The notes beneath the pieces were generated by a model that ran no database searches, was not told where the DNA came from, and worked only from the letters and a program-made list of their open reading frames with translations. This document shows, one piece after another, positions 8,133-14,544 of a stretch of DNA of 14,672 nt (its first letter is position 1; each line of letters opens with the position of its first letter). Source of the DNA: an uncultured Prevotella sp. (GTDB lineage Bacteria > Bacteroidota > Bacteroidia > Bacteroidales > Bacteroidaceae); the NCBI GenBank assembly GCA_900554835.1, contig USJD01000081.1, positions 1-14,672 on the forward strand, read 5' to 3'. A program made the translations under genes and the position numbers.

Positions 8133-9251
8133 TCAGATATTACTTCGCCATATTGTAGGACTCGTCTTGACGATGCGGGAGAAGACTCGGGAGAAATAAG
8201 AGGCAGAAGAGAAACCGACATGATAAGCTACTTCTTCCAATGTGGCACCGGGATGAGCCAACATATAGACCTGTGCCTCCTTGATGCGCAAGGTGGTAAT
8301 CCAGGTACTGAAATTGACGGCATGTTTTCCGTTGATATAACGGGAAAGATAAACCTTATTGGTGCCCATTTCGGCAGCCAGACTGTCGATGGTCAACTGG
8401 GATGAGAGATACTTCTTGTCATCCACCCATTGCTGCAATCGTGCTCCGAAGAGGTTCTCATAATTCTCCAACTTGGACGTTTCCGGTTCCTGGTTGGAAT
8501 AGCATTCTATCTCCTCATTCACCGTCGAAGCTAAATTGAGCATGCCATAATATGGGCGGTAATTGATGAAAGAGATGACGATATAAAGATTGACACTGAC
8601 GATATACACCTGGTAGGCATAATTGAAATAGATTCCGAAGAAGAGAGTGAGATAGGCAAAGACGCCCAAGAGGCACAGGAAGAAGAGGCTTTTCTTCGTC
8701 CAGAACATGAAGCGCTGCATATTATCATCGGAGAAGTAATTCTCCAACTGTTCCCTTTTCTTACTATAGATAAACTGGAAATGGAACATGTATCTTACCA
8801 CGATGCTACAGAAAAGCAGGGTGGAAATGATATACAGATAATAGGCATAAGGTGCCAACGGCTCCCATAGGGAAATCCAGGAAATGGAAACCGTCAATAT
8901 CCAATACCCAAAATCCTTCAGCATCCTCTTTTTATTGATATATTGCGAATCCAACAGGGAGGCAAATGAATAGGCAAAGCATATACATGTCAGGAAAAAC
9001 AGGCTGATGTCCATACAGGCAATGATGGAATTGAGTGCCTCCCAATCTTGCGAGGAAAAGATTTCCAACCAGAGATACAGGTTGATGAACATGACAAAAA
9101 ATGCTGATGCCAAGAAATATTTTGCCTTACGATAAGGGGCATAGTCTACAGTATCCGGTACTCTCAGGAACACCAGGATAATGCCTATCACCAGATAACA
9201 GGCATCGACACACTGAATCAGTTCTGCGAAATAATTTTCCAGTAACTCCAT
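8133..9251 (-). CDS. Membrane-anchored AraC-family transcription regulator
   Basis: The 372-residue protein has about seven hydrophobic membrane segments in the N-terminal 235 residues (roughly 12-31, 45-65, 76-100, 114-130, 134-155, 185-208, 212-233). A short acidic linker follows, then a C-terminal AraC-type DNA-binding domain (about 270-370). The first helix-turn-helix is LTIDSLAAEMGTNKVYLSRYI (286-306). The second is ATLEEVAYHVGFSSASYFSRVF, with the family-typical GFSSASYFSRVF core. Such proteins sense a membrane or envelope signal and bind DNA from the inner membrane; the ligand is unknown. It is transcribed alone from a consensus promoter at 9477-9507 after a long leader. Candidate targets are the adjacent SusCD and esterase genes, by proximity only. 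No sensor histidine kinase or anti-sigma pair is present to take this role. Confidence 0.92.
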   Translation of the reverse strand: MELLENYFAELIQCVDACYLVIGIILVFLRVPDTVDYAPYRKAKYFLASAFFVMFINLYLWLEIFSSQDWEALNSIIACMDISLFFLTCICFAYSFASLLDSQYINKKRMLKDFGYWILTVSISWISLWEPLAPYAYYLYIISTLLFCSIVVRYMFHFQFIYSKKREQLENYFSDDNMQRFMFWTKKSLFFLCLLGVFAYLTLFFGIYFNYAYQVYIVSVNLYIVISFINYRPYYGMLNLASTVNEEIECYSNQEPETSKLENYENLFGARLQQWVDDKKYLSSQLTIDSLAAEMGTNKVYLSRYINGKHAVNFSTWITTLRIKEAQVYMLAHPGATLEEVAYHVGFSSASYFSRVFSRIVKTSPTIWRSNI

Positions 9252-9470
9252 AATGAACTGCTTTTATTAAATCAATAAATTATCATCACTTTCTTTTAGC
9301 ACACTTTGATTCGCATAGCAATCTGATTGCCATACGAACAGAGAGTATATATTACACGTACATAATCTACTAAAAATCCTTAGATCTTGAGTATTTTGAA
9401 GATCGTCGTTAGTTTTTTATCACTTTTGTTGAGTCTATATGATGTTTATAGGATAGTTTTTCAACTACCC
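9252..9470 (-). promoter_or_regulatory. Long structured 5' leader of the AraC-type regulator
   Basis: The predicted transcript starts near 9470, so about 220 nt precede the start codon. Read 5' to 3' on the minus strand the leader holds three hairpins. The first (9470-9451) is GGGTAGTT-GAAA-AACTATCC with a GNRA-type tetraloop at the very 5' end. The second (9404-9383) is a 6-bp GATCTT/AAGATC stem followed by a short T run. The third (9338-9310) is a 13-bp stem with a 3-nt loop. In the first and third, mismatches on the plus strand become G-U pairs on the minus strand. I see no known riboswitch class and no convincing leader peptide. Confidence 0.6.
9310..9338 (-). repeat. 13-bp inverted repeat (RNA hairpin) in the regulator leader
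   Basis: On the minus strand TTCGTATGGCAAT (9338-9326) pairs with ATTGCTATGCGAA (9322-9310) across a CAG loop. There are 11 Watson-Crick and 2 G-U pairs. On the plus strand the two G-U positions would be C-A mismatches, so the fold favours the transcribed strand. No U tract follows, which argues against a terminator. As DNA it could also be a palindromic operator. Confidence 0.75.
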
Positions 9471-9476
9471 TGCTTG

Positions 9477-9507
9477 CAAAAATACAAAAAAATAAGTTAT
9501 CTCCAAA
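9477..9507 (-). promoter_or_regulatory. Consensus promoter of the AraC-type regulator
   Basis: On the minus strand TTTG (9507-9504), a 19-nt spacer and TATTTTTG (9484-9477) match the Bacteroidota sigma-ABfr consensus exactly. The promoter sits directly after the terminator of the upstream transcript, so the regulator gene is an independent unit. Confidence 0.78.
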
Positions 9508-9517
9508 TTATTTAAGC

Positions 9518-9567
9518 AAAAAAAATGTGTTATCCCAGCAGAATTTCTGCCAAGACAACACATTTTT
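9518..9567 (-). terminator. Strong terminator after the secreted-protein/peptide operon
   Basis: On the minus strand an 11-bp outer stem (AAAAATGTGTT with AACACATTTTT, 9567-9557 with 9531-9521) encloses a 5-bp inner stem GCAGA/TCTGC. It ends in eight Ts (9525-9518). It lies about 40 nt past the stop codon of the 74-codon gene. Confidence 0.88.
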
Positions 9568-9609
9568 AATATATTTCACTGTTTAATAGTACGCTACATA
9601 TACTTCTGA

Positions 9610-9834
9610 TTACCAGTTGTCGCTGTCAAATGGATCTGAGGAACCACCCCAACTAGGATCCTTACCCCAATCAGTGTCAGGACCAAAGATATGACCGTGA
9701 TCATCACCATCTGGGTCAGTCTGATCATTTACGAAATCGACGGTCCAACTTGTGGAGTTGCTTGCCATCAGCATATTCTCCAAGAGAACCATGTGTATTT
9801 CCGGTTTAATATATTGAGTTTTCATCATAATCAT
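9610..9834 (-). CDS. Small acidic peptide of unknown function, two-part leader/core-like design
   Basis: At most 74 residues are encoded. The N-terminal part, MKTQYIKPEIHMVLLENMLMAS, follows a pattern I recognise from many short Bacteroidota proteins (Lys-rich start, Y-x-x-P-x-[IM], hydrophobic stretch, then a small-residue break). The C-terminal part is strongly acidic and rich in Asp, Gly, Pro and Trp, including DPDGDDHGH and DPSWGGSSDPF, with no Cys. Three in-frame ATGs are close together; AAAGG at the first one is well placed as a ribosome site for the ATGs at 9828 or 9825, so the true product may be 71-72 residues. It follows the large secreted protein by 28 nt and precedes a terminator, so the two are co-transcribed. 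It is not a classical signal peptide. It may be a peptide precursor or a partner of the secreted protein; neither is established. Confidence 0.75.
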   Translation of the reverse strand: MIMMKTQYIKPEIHMVLLENMLMASNSTSWTVDFVNDQTDPDGDDHGHIFGPDTDWGKDPSWGGSSDPFDSDNW

Positions 9835-9862
9835 CCTTTCTTATCTTCAATAAGTTAGTCTT

Positions 9863-12355
9863 TTACTTAACAAACACTTTCTTGCCATTCACGATGTAGA
9901 TACCGGAAGGTAAGCCTGAAACATCGGTACTGCCGCTGCGAACGAGCTGACCATTGAGATTGAACACACCGAGTTTCGCAAACTTGGAATCGATGCTGCT
10001 GTCTTCTGTAGCCATGATTCGCTCTACATCTGTGGTATAGTCAATGCCATCCAGGATAAACTTGGAAGTGACTGCACCAGAAGTAGGATTTTTATATGGC
10101 TTGAACCATACGCTGAAACCACGCAAGCCACGAACATTTTTGCCAGCATAGACCATTTTTCCTTCATGGAAGAAATAGCAACCTTGCAAATTATCTCTAC
10201 CCGCAATAATCGGATTTTCCTTACTTGTGATTGAAAAAGATGTCTGCTCATCATTCTTCATGATATCGCCGAATGTTCTTGCAAAAGTACCGTATGCAGC
10301 TAAAGTTCCATCTGTTACGATTTCGCTCGCCTCATTATTTTCTGCAACTTTTACTTTATCCAAAGCCAGCGACCAAGTTTCCTTAATGAGTCCAAAGAGA
10401 TCATTCTTGTTCTGGTCATTTCTCTTGAGGCTGACATTCGGAATATCAATATGGTTCTCTGCGATAGTTACCTTATGCTCCTCGATTTCAGACCCACCCG
10501 TCTTATGAAGAATTGCCGTATAGGCAGGTGTTTTCTCATTTGCCAAGTCCTTTGTAGGATAGATAATATAAGGTACGTAAGCATCAAGAACTACTTCATT
10601 ATTTCCCTTTTTCGCAATCTCCACCGTCTTAAACTGGATCTGATTTCGAGTAAGCGTGGTCAGTACTGCCAATCGGGCATTAGCTCCGAATGCCTGAGTG
10701 AACTGGTCTTTATTCAAATCTACTGGCAGCACGATGGTGTTCCATTTATTGATATTCTTATTGAAAGATTTCTTGTTGAGATGGAGAACCACATCTTCAT
10801 AAGTCTCTGAACACTCAAGAAGATAGTTCAGATTATCCTTGTCTTCATCCAATATCAAGTCGCGAGAGGTGGTAGAACCTGCATAGAGAAGACGGAAATC
10901 ATCAAATACAGTCCACTCATTAGTACCTGCTTCATTGTCTTCAACAGAACCTACACGAACACCGAAGCAGATGTTACCGCCACCTTCTGGAACCTGCACG
11001 AGGACACTATTGAAGTACTTATGGCTGCCATAGAATTCCTTACCGGCATAATCCATGTTCTGTTTGCTGATATGCAAACTGTTCTGTTCTGTCTGAGACA
11101 TGTTTGCAGTCTGCATGACAACGGTTTCACGAAGGGAACCATCTACTATTTCTTTATAATTTGTAGTCCCTTCTTTTGGGTCTTTCAAAAGAACAGCAAA
11201 TAGCTTAGCCTTATTTGTATTAGAATAAGCCTTGCATTCGATAACATAAGAACCGGCATGATCTACGTGTACCACCTGATAGACTGCACCACGGGTATTC
11301 TTGATATCTGCGCAATAATATTTACCGAGATGAGTCTGGTAATCATTTAAATTATAATATGTGGTTCCATTGAAAGTATATGGATTGACAGATGAAACAC
11401 TACCTTTATAGTCGTTTAATCCATGACTCGGGTCTGTTTTGTAACGTTCCTCCAAACCAAATCTAAATGATCCTGTAGCTCCCTCCTTATAAACAGCAGT
11501 CTTCCATTTATCAAGCGCACCATTATCACGGCTGAATCCAGGGCACTCTAATTTGAATGACAAATCTAATGAACTCTTAAAGCCGATAGAATTCGTTTGC
11601 AAATCATAAAGCTGCTTATAGGAGAAGATACGCCAATGAGAGTCGTCTTCACTATAGTCTTTATCATTCGTTAAGAAAGCACCACAATTTTTATCTACAT
11701 CACCCTGAGAAGCGGCTGCAGAGAGATAGTATTTATCATAAGTTTTATATTTGCTATACCCATCTGCACTACGGCGATAAGTGTATATTCTGAAGGTATT
11801 TTGTGTATCTCCAATCGGCTCAATTTTCCAACCACGCTGAATCACGGTCTTATCTGTACTTGATTTATAGATATCGCGATCCACAAAGACGCCAATACTT
11901 GTAGAGGCATAATTTTCTCCATAGAAATATTCCAACGAACAGCCTTCCTGATATTCAGATGCAACACCCTGCTTATCAATATCCTGCTGGAAATGAATCC
12001 AGCCGTCTGTGTCTTTATAGACCCAAAGAGGCATTCCATATTCCTGAAGAGACACATGAGTTCCCCAATAGCCTCCTACATTGAGCAGCAGACCAGTCTT
12101 TACATTATACAAGAAAAAGATTTGGTTCTTATCCGTTGTTGGAAATTCACCATGCGTACCATTCTTTGCATAATTCGCCATTTGCTCTTTCGAAATACCA
12201 ACAAGATTTTCCAAACCGTTGAAGGCGGAAGCAGAACCATTACTATCTTGTGCCTTGGCTCCCTTGACTGCTCCGAAAAGCAAGAATATAGCCAAGAAAA
12301 CGGCAAAGATGGAGCGATGCTTAAAAGCATTAAATGATAGTAAAATTTTCATCAT
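9863..12355 (-). CDS. Large secreted protein with type IX secretion-like C-terminal tail, function unknown
   Basis: The 830-residue protein has a long signal peptide (1-35, ending AKA). The mature part is rich in Tyr, Asn and Lys. A region around residues 350-495 (from YQVVHVDHAGSYVIECKAY to WTVFDDFRLLYAG) looks like a jelly-roll carbohydrate-binding or galactose-binding-type domain. A second beta-rich region spans about 515-770. The last 37 residues (LGVFNLNGQLVRSG...GLPSGIYIVNGKKVFV) match the style of type A sorting domains recognised by the type IX secretion system, which would put the protein on the cell surface or outside. No catalytic motif is evident. It heads a two-gene transcript with the 74-codon peptide gene. 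It could be an adhesin or glycan-binding protein. Confidence 0.85.
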   Translation of the reverse strand: MMKILLSFNAFKHRSIFAVFLAIFLLFGAVKGAKAQDSNGSASAFNGLENLVGISKEQMANYAKNGTHGEFPTTDKNQIFFLYNVKTGLLLNVGGYWGTHVSLQEYGMPLWVYKDTDGWIHFQQDIDKQGVASEYQEGCSLEYFYGENYASTSIGVFVDRDIYKSSTDKTVIQRGWKIEPIGDTQNTFRIYTYRRSADGYSKYKTYDKYYLSAAASQGDVDKNCGAFLTNDKDYSEDDSHWRIFSYKQLYDLQTNSIGFKSSLDLSFKLECPGFSRDNGALDKWKTAVYKEGATGSFRFGLEERYKTDPSHGLNDYKGSVSSVNPYTFNGTTYYNLNDYQTHLGKYYCADIKNTRGAVYQVVHVDHAGSYVIECKAYSNTNKAKLFAVLLKDPKEGTTNYKEIVDGSLRETVVMQTANMSQTEQNSLHISKQNMDYAGKEFYGSHKYFNSVLVQVPEGGGNICFGVRVGSVEDNEAGTNEWTVFDDFRLLYAGSTTSRDLILDEDKDNLNYLLECSETYEDVVLHLNKKSFNKNINKWNTIVLPVDLNKDQFTQAFGANARLAVLTTLTRNQIQFKTVEIAKKGNNEVVLDAYVPYIIYPTKDLANEKTPAYTAILHKTGGSEIEEHKVTIAENHIDIPNVSLKRNDQNKNDLFGLIKETWSLALDKVKVAENNEASEIVTDGTLAAYGTFARTFGDIMKNDEQTSFSITSKENPIIAGRDNLQGCYFFHEGKMVYAGKNVRGLRGFSVWFKPYKNPTSGAVTSKFILDGIDYTTDVERIMATEDSSIDSKFAKLGVFNLNGQLVRSGSTDVSGLPSGIYIVNGKKVFVK

Positions 12356-12453
12356 CTTTCAAAATTTAAAGTTCATTAAATAAGTAATTATCATATAGGC
12401 AACAAAATGTGATAGGACATCAAGTTACTGTTTTGTTAAATCATAACTGGGGG

Positions 12454-12461
12454 CAAAAGTA
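12454..12461 (-). promoter_or_regulatory. Likely promoter -7 box of the secreted-protein operon
   Basis: The minus strand reads TACTTTTG, a match to TAnnTTTG, giving a leader of roughly 90 nt. No TTTG is seen at the expected -33 position (TTC occurs there), so the promoter may be weak or activator dependent. Confidence 0.5.
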
Positions 12462-12586
12462 TGAAAATCCTCGTTTACGAATTTGTAAAATGAGAAAAAA
12501 TGTGTGTGCTTATAGAAATTTACAACTGAAAAACAACAGACAGAAAAAACTGAATCACCAACCATACGGATGGCCGTTTTTTTCTT

Positions 12587-12620
12587 CAAAACGTTCAAAA
12601 ACAATCACAAATCGTTCAAA
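12587..12620. repeat. Two 13-bp direct repeats spaced 21 bp
   Basis: CAAAACGTTCAAA (12587-12599) and CAAATCGTTCAAA (12608-12620) differ at one base and start 21 bp apart, two helical turns. They lie about 130-160 bp upstream of the -7 box of the secreted-protein operon. This is the layout of a tandem activator site, but no binding protein is identified. Confidence 0.5.
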
Positions 12621-12647
12621 TAACATGTAAAAACAGAAAATAAATAA

Positions 12648-12699
12648 GTAAAATCGTATATTTTCAGGGTTATCATATCCTAAAAATACACGATTTCAC
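12648..12699 (-). terminator. 21-bp hairpin at the 3' end of the glycerate kinase transcript
   Basis: Arms at 12699-12679 and 12668-12648 pair over all 21 positions on the minus strand (18 Watson-Crick, 3 G-U), with a 10-nt loop. It is followed by a T-rich tail (TTATTTATTTTC, then five Ts further on). It begins about 120 nt after the stop codon. On the plus strand the three G-U pairs would be A-C mismatches, so the structure belongs to the minus-strand RNA. The tail is imperfect, so it may act as an end-stabilising structure as much as a terminator. Confidence 0.65.
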
Positions 12700-12818
12700 T
12701 TTTTCTCAATCAGGAATCAATCCAAAGAAAAATTTATGAACCTCAAAAAAAGAACCGAAGAATAGCAAAGAAAATCCTGATCTTTGCCCCCAAAACATGG
12801 ATTATTCTCAAAAGAGGT

Positions 12819-13901
12819 CTAAGCATTTCCAAAGGAAACTTTGATTGCATTGGCAATATTTCTTTTGGCAATTTCAGGATTCATCGCTTCCTCTAAATCC
12901 ATATTCTGAGGAGATACGGCAAGAACCTGATCAAAGCCTGCATCAAGAAGCGCCTGCTTTCCGCTGATTCCTCCAGAAACCAACCAGATTTGCTGGTCTG
13001 TCGTGGCTTTATTTTTCAAGACATGTTCTAAGATCCGCTGCGGCAACTTGCCCATCAAAGTCTGTCTGTCGCTATGTCCTTCACCCGTTATCACGAGATC
13101 AGCATCCTGAATCATCTCATCAAAGCCGATTTCCTTTAACAGAAGTTCGGCTCCAGCAGAAACCTCTGCATCAAAATATTGCAGGAAAGCATAGCCCAAG
13201 CCACCAGCAGCTCCAGCACCAGGCACCTCACTCCTATCATAACCGAAATGCTTGGCGCTCACCTCAGCAAACTTCCTTGCCCGAGCATCCAGCATTTCCA
13301 CCATCTTCAGATCAGCCCCCTTCTGAGGCGCAAAGACATGAGCTGCCCCGTTTTCACCACAGAGCGGATTAGTAACATCAGAAGCCAATATGAAAGTGCA
13401 TTCCTGGCGGATTTTCTTCCAGTCATCTCCCATCGCCTTGAGCATTCCGATACCACAATCAGACGTGGCACTTCCGCCCAATCCTACGATAAAGTGGCGC
13501 ACGCCCCGGCGGTAAGCATTCAATATCATCTCGCCCACGCCCCAGGAAGTAGCCTTCAAAGGGTTGCGCTGTTCGGGTTCTATCAAAGCCAGTCCGGCAG
13601 TCTGCGCAATCTCAATAATCGCCATATCATCCACGATACCATACTCCGCATCTATCCATCTCATCAGGGCATCATGGGCATGAATCCTCACTCGCTCTCC
13701 CTTCATCGCCGAGAGAAAGGCATCGAGCATTCCCTCTCCCCCATCACTCATTTCGAGACAAATGATTTCGGGAGAAGCAGCATCCGAATCCAAATTCTCC
13801 ATTTCAGGAGAAAACAAAGCACTAACAATCGCCTCATTCACCTCCCTACTCAAAAGACAACCCTTATAAGAGTCGCAAGCAATTATTATCTTCCTATTCA
13901 T
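12819..13901 (-). CDS. glxK: Glycerate kinase, GlxK/GarK family (glycerate 2-kinase)
   Basis: The 360-residue protein matches the Gly_kinase family along its whole length: an N-terminal strand IIIACDSYKG (5-14), DGGEG (53-57), the glycine-rich GLGGSATSDCG (140-150), DVTNPLCG (175-182), PGAGAAGGLGYAF (227-239) and GEGHSDRQTLMGK (273-285). It phosphorylates D-glycerate with ATP, giving 2-phosphoglycerate in the characterised members, and so feeds glycerate into lower glycolysis. It is cytoplasmic, slightly shorter than the usual 370-380 residues. A GGAG ribosome site (13907-13904) lies only 2 nt from the ATG, closer than normal, but the start fits the family N-terminus. It is transcribed alone from a consensus promoter at 13979-14009. 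The symbol is by family; which isomer it makes is not shown. Confidence 0.93.
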   Translation of the reverse strand: MNRKIIIACDSYKGCLLSREVNEAIVSALFSPEMENLDSDAASPEIICLEMSDGGEGMLDAFLSAMKGERVRIHAHDALMRWIDAEYGIVDDMAIIEIAQTAGLALIEPEQRNPLKATSWGVGEMILNAYRRGVRHFIVGLGGSATSDCGIGMLKAMGDDWKKIRQECTFILASDVTNPLCGENGAAHVFAPQKGADLKMVEMLDARARKFAEVSAKHFGYDRSEVPGAGAAGGLGYAFLQYFDAEVSAGAELLLKEIGFDEMIQDADLVITGEGHSDRQTLMGKLPQRILEHVLKNKATTDQQIWLVSGGISGKQALLDAGFDQVLAVSPQNMDLEEAMNPEIAKRNIANAIKVSFGNA

Positions 13902-13943
13902 TTCTCCTTTTTTTATATATATACATTATTTAATTTATATATA

Positions 13944-13967
13944 GCATCGCCTATGAAGGGTCGATGC
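13944..13967 (-). repeat. Hairpin at the 5' end of the glycerate kinase transcript
   Basis: On the minus strand GCATCG (13967-13962) pairs with CGATGC (13949-13944). Inside it, CCT pairs with AGG around a TCAT loop, with a 2-nt bulge (AC). It begins about 5 nt after the predicted transcription start near 13972. A hairpin placed so close to the 5' end may protect the mRNA. No U tract follows. Confidence 0.65.
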
Positions 13968-13978
13968 ATTCTAATCCG

Positions 13979-14009
13979 CAAAATTAGCCATTATTCCTGA
14001 AACCACAAA
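13979..14009 (-). promoter_or_regulatory. Consensus promoter of glycerate kinase
   Basis: On the minus strand TTTG (14009-14006), a 19-nt spacer and TAATTTTG (13986-13979) match both Bacteroidota promoter elements exactly. The predicted leader is about 70 nt and begins almost at the 13944-13967 hairpin. Confidence 0.75.
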
Positions 14010-14049
14010 CCTTTTGGGGAAAAACTTTCAAAAACAGATGCTTCTGATT

Positions 14050-14128
14050 AAACGGAAACTCGACCAGACGGTCGTGGCAACATCCCTGAACCTGAAGCAG
14101 GAACGCTGCGGCGTTAGCCAATGGTTAC
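14050..14128. other. GC-richer hairpin cluster, possible small RNA or dispersed extragenic element
   Basis: Within AT-rich spacer DNA, this patch is about half G+C. It carries three short perfect hairpins in a row: CGACC-AGAC-GGTCG (14061-14074), CCTG-AAG-CAGG (14091-14101) and AACGC-TGCG-GCGTT (14102-14115). No matching promoter or protein-coding frame with a start signal was found on either strand. The minus-strand translation has the look of short hypothetical proteins I associate with Prevotella spacers, but that recall is unverified. Confidence 0.4.
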
Positions 14129-14361
14129 TACTTTTTATAACTGTTTCCATACGTAAATTTCAAAACTGTAGTCTGTGCACTCCCTAAAGTCTGCTCTTAT
14201 CCATTAAACTACTATTACGCAAAAAACTTTTCTTTATAAAAAGTATAGAACTTCGTAGATTATTTCTTAACTTGTTTTCAATGGTTACCTTTCTGCATCT
14301 CCATCAAGCTGCAATAGGAAGTCGTGCGAAATCTTGTTGTCTTATATACAATATTATACAC

Positions 14362-14400
14362 AAAAAGTCTGCCAGCATCACTGCCAGCAGACTTCATTTT
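14362..14400 (-). terminator. Terminator of the partial gene at the right edge, possibly bidirectional
   Basis: An 8-bp stem (AAGTCTGC 14365-14372 with GCAGACTT 14387-14394) is followed on the minus strand by five Ts (14366-14362). On the plus strand it is followed by CATTTTT. It lies about 150 nt past the stop codon at 14545, so the upstream gene has a fairly long 3' untranslated region. Confidence 0.75.
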
Positions 14401-14544
14401 TCGCTAATTTACTCTAATTATGTACTTTCTGATTTACTTAGCAATAATCAATTAAAACGTATCCTAAAAACCTAATCTTTCAATGAAAACTATTCTACCC
14501 TTTTCTCTATAGTATGCTTTTAAAAAAGACCATTATCTTGGAAA

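Larger units (their letters stand above)
12356..12818. other. Intergenic region between glycerate kinase and the secreted-protein operon
   Basis: This 463-nt AT-rich gap has no supported gene. From the glycerate kinase side it contains a long hairpin (12648-12699), two 13-bp direct repeats (12587-12620) and the -7 box for the secreted protein (12454-12461). The plus-strand stretch near 12565-12582 has a 4-bp stem and seven Ts, too weak to call a terminator. A 73-codon plus-strand reading frame here lacks any coding-like features. Confidence 0.7.
13902..14544. other. Long intergenic region upstream of glycerate kinase
   Basis: This 643-nt gap contains no supported gene. It holds, from left to right, a leader hairpin (13944-13967), the glycerate kinase promoter (13979-14009), a GC-richer hairpin cluster (about 14050-14128), a 12-bp inverted repeat pair (14129-14140 and 14234-14245), a 10-bp direct repeat CAATGGTTAC (14119-14128 and 14279-14288) and the terminator of the upstream gene (14362-14400). 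A 49-codon plus-strand frame (14038-14187) has no ribosome site or promoter. Confidence 0.65.

Noticed and set aside
12565..12582. Plus-strand hairpin ACGG-ATGG-CCGT followed by seven Ts
   Set aside because: The stem is only 4 bp and no plus-strand gene precedes it.
13179..14000. 273-codon open frame on the plus strand
   Set aside because: It is antisense to glycerate kinase for most of its length and runs through that gene's promoter; its residue composition is not protein-like.
14038..14187. 49-codon plus-strand frame in the glycerate kinase upstream region
   Set aside because: No ribosome site or promoter was found on the plus strand, and the frame crosses a hairpin-rich patch; kept only as part of the spacer description.
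14150..14222. tRNA-like string on the minus strand (TAGTTTAATGGATAAGAGC resembles a D arm)
   Set aside because: There is no GGTTCGA-type T arm at the right distance, no 5-bp anticodon stem with a 7-nt loop, and no acceptor stem pairing.
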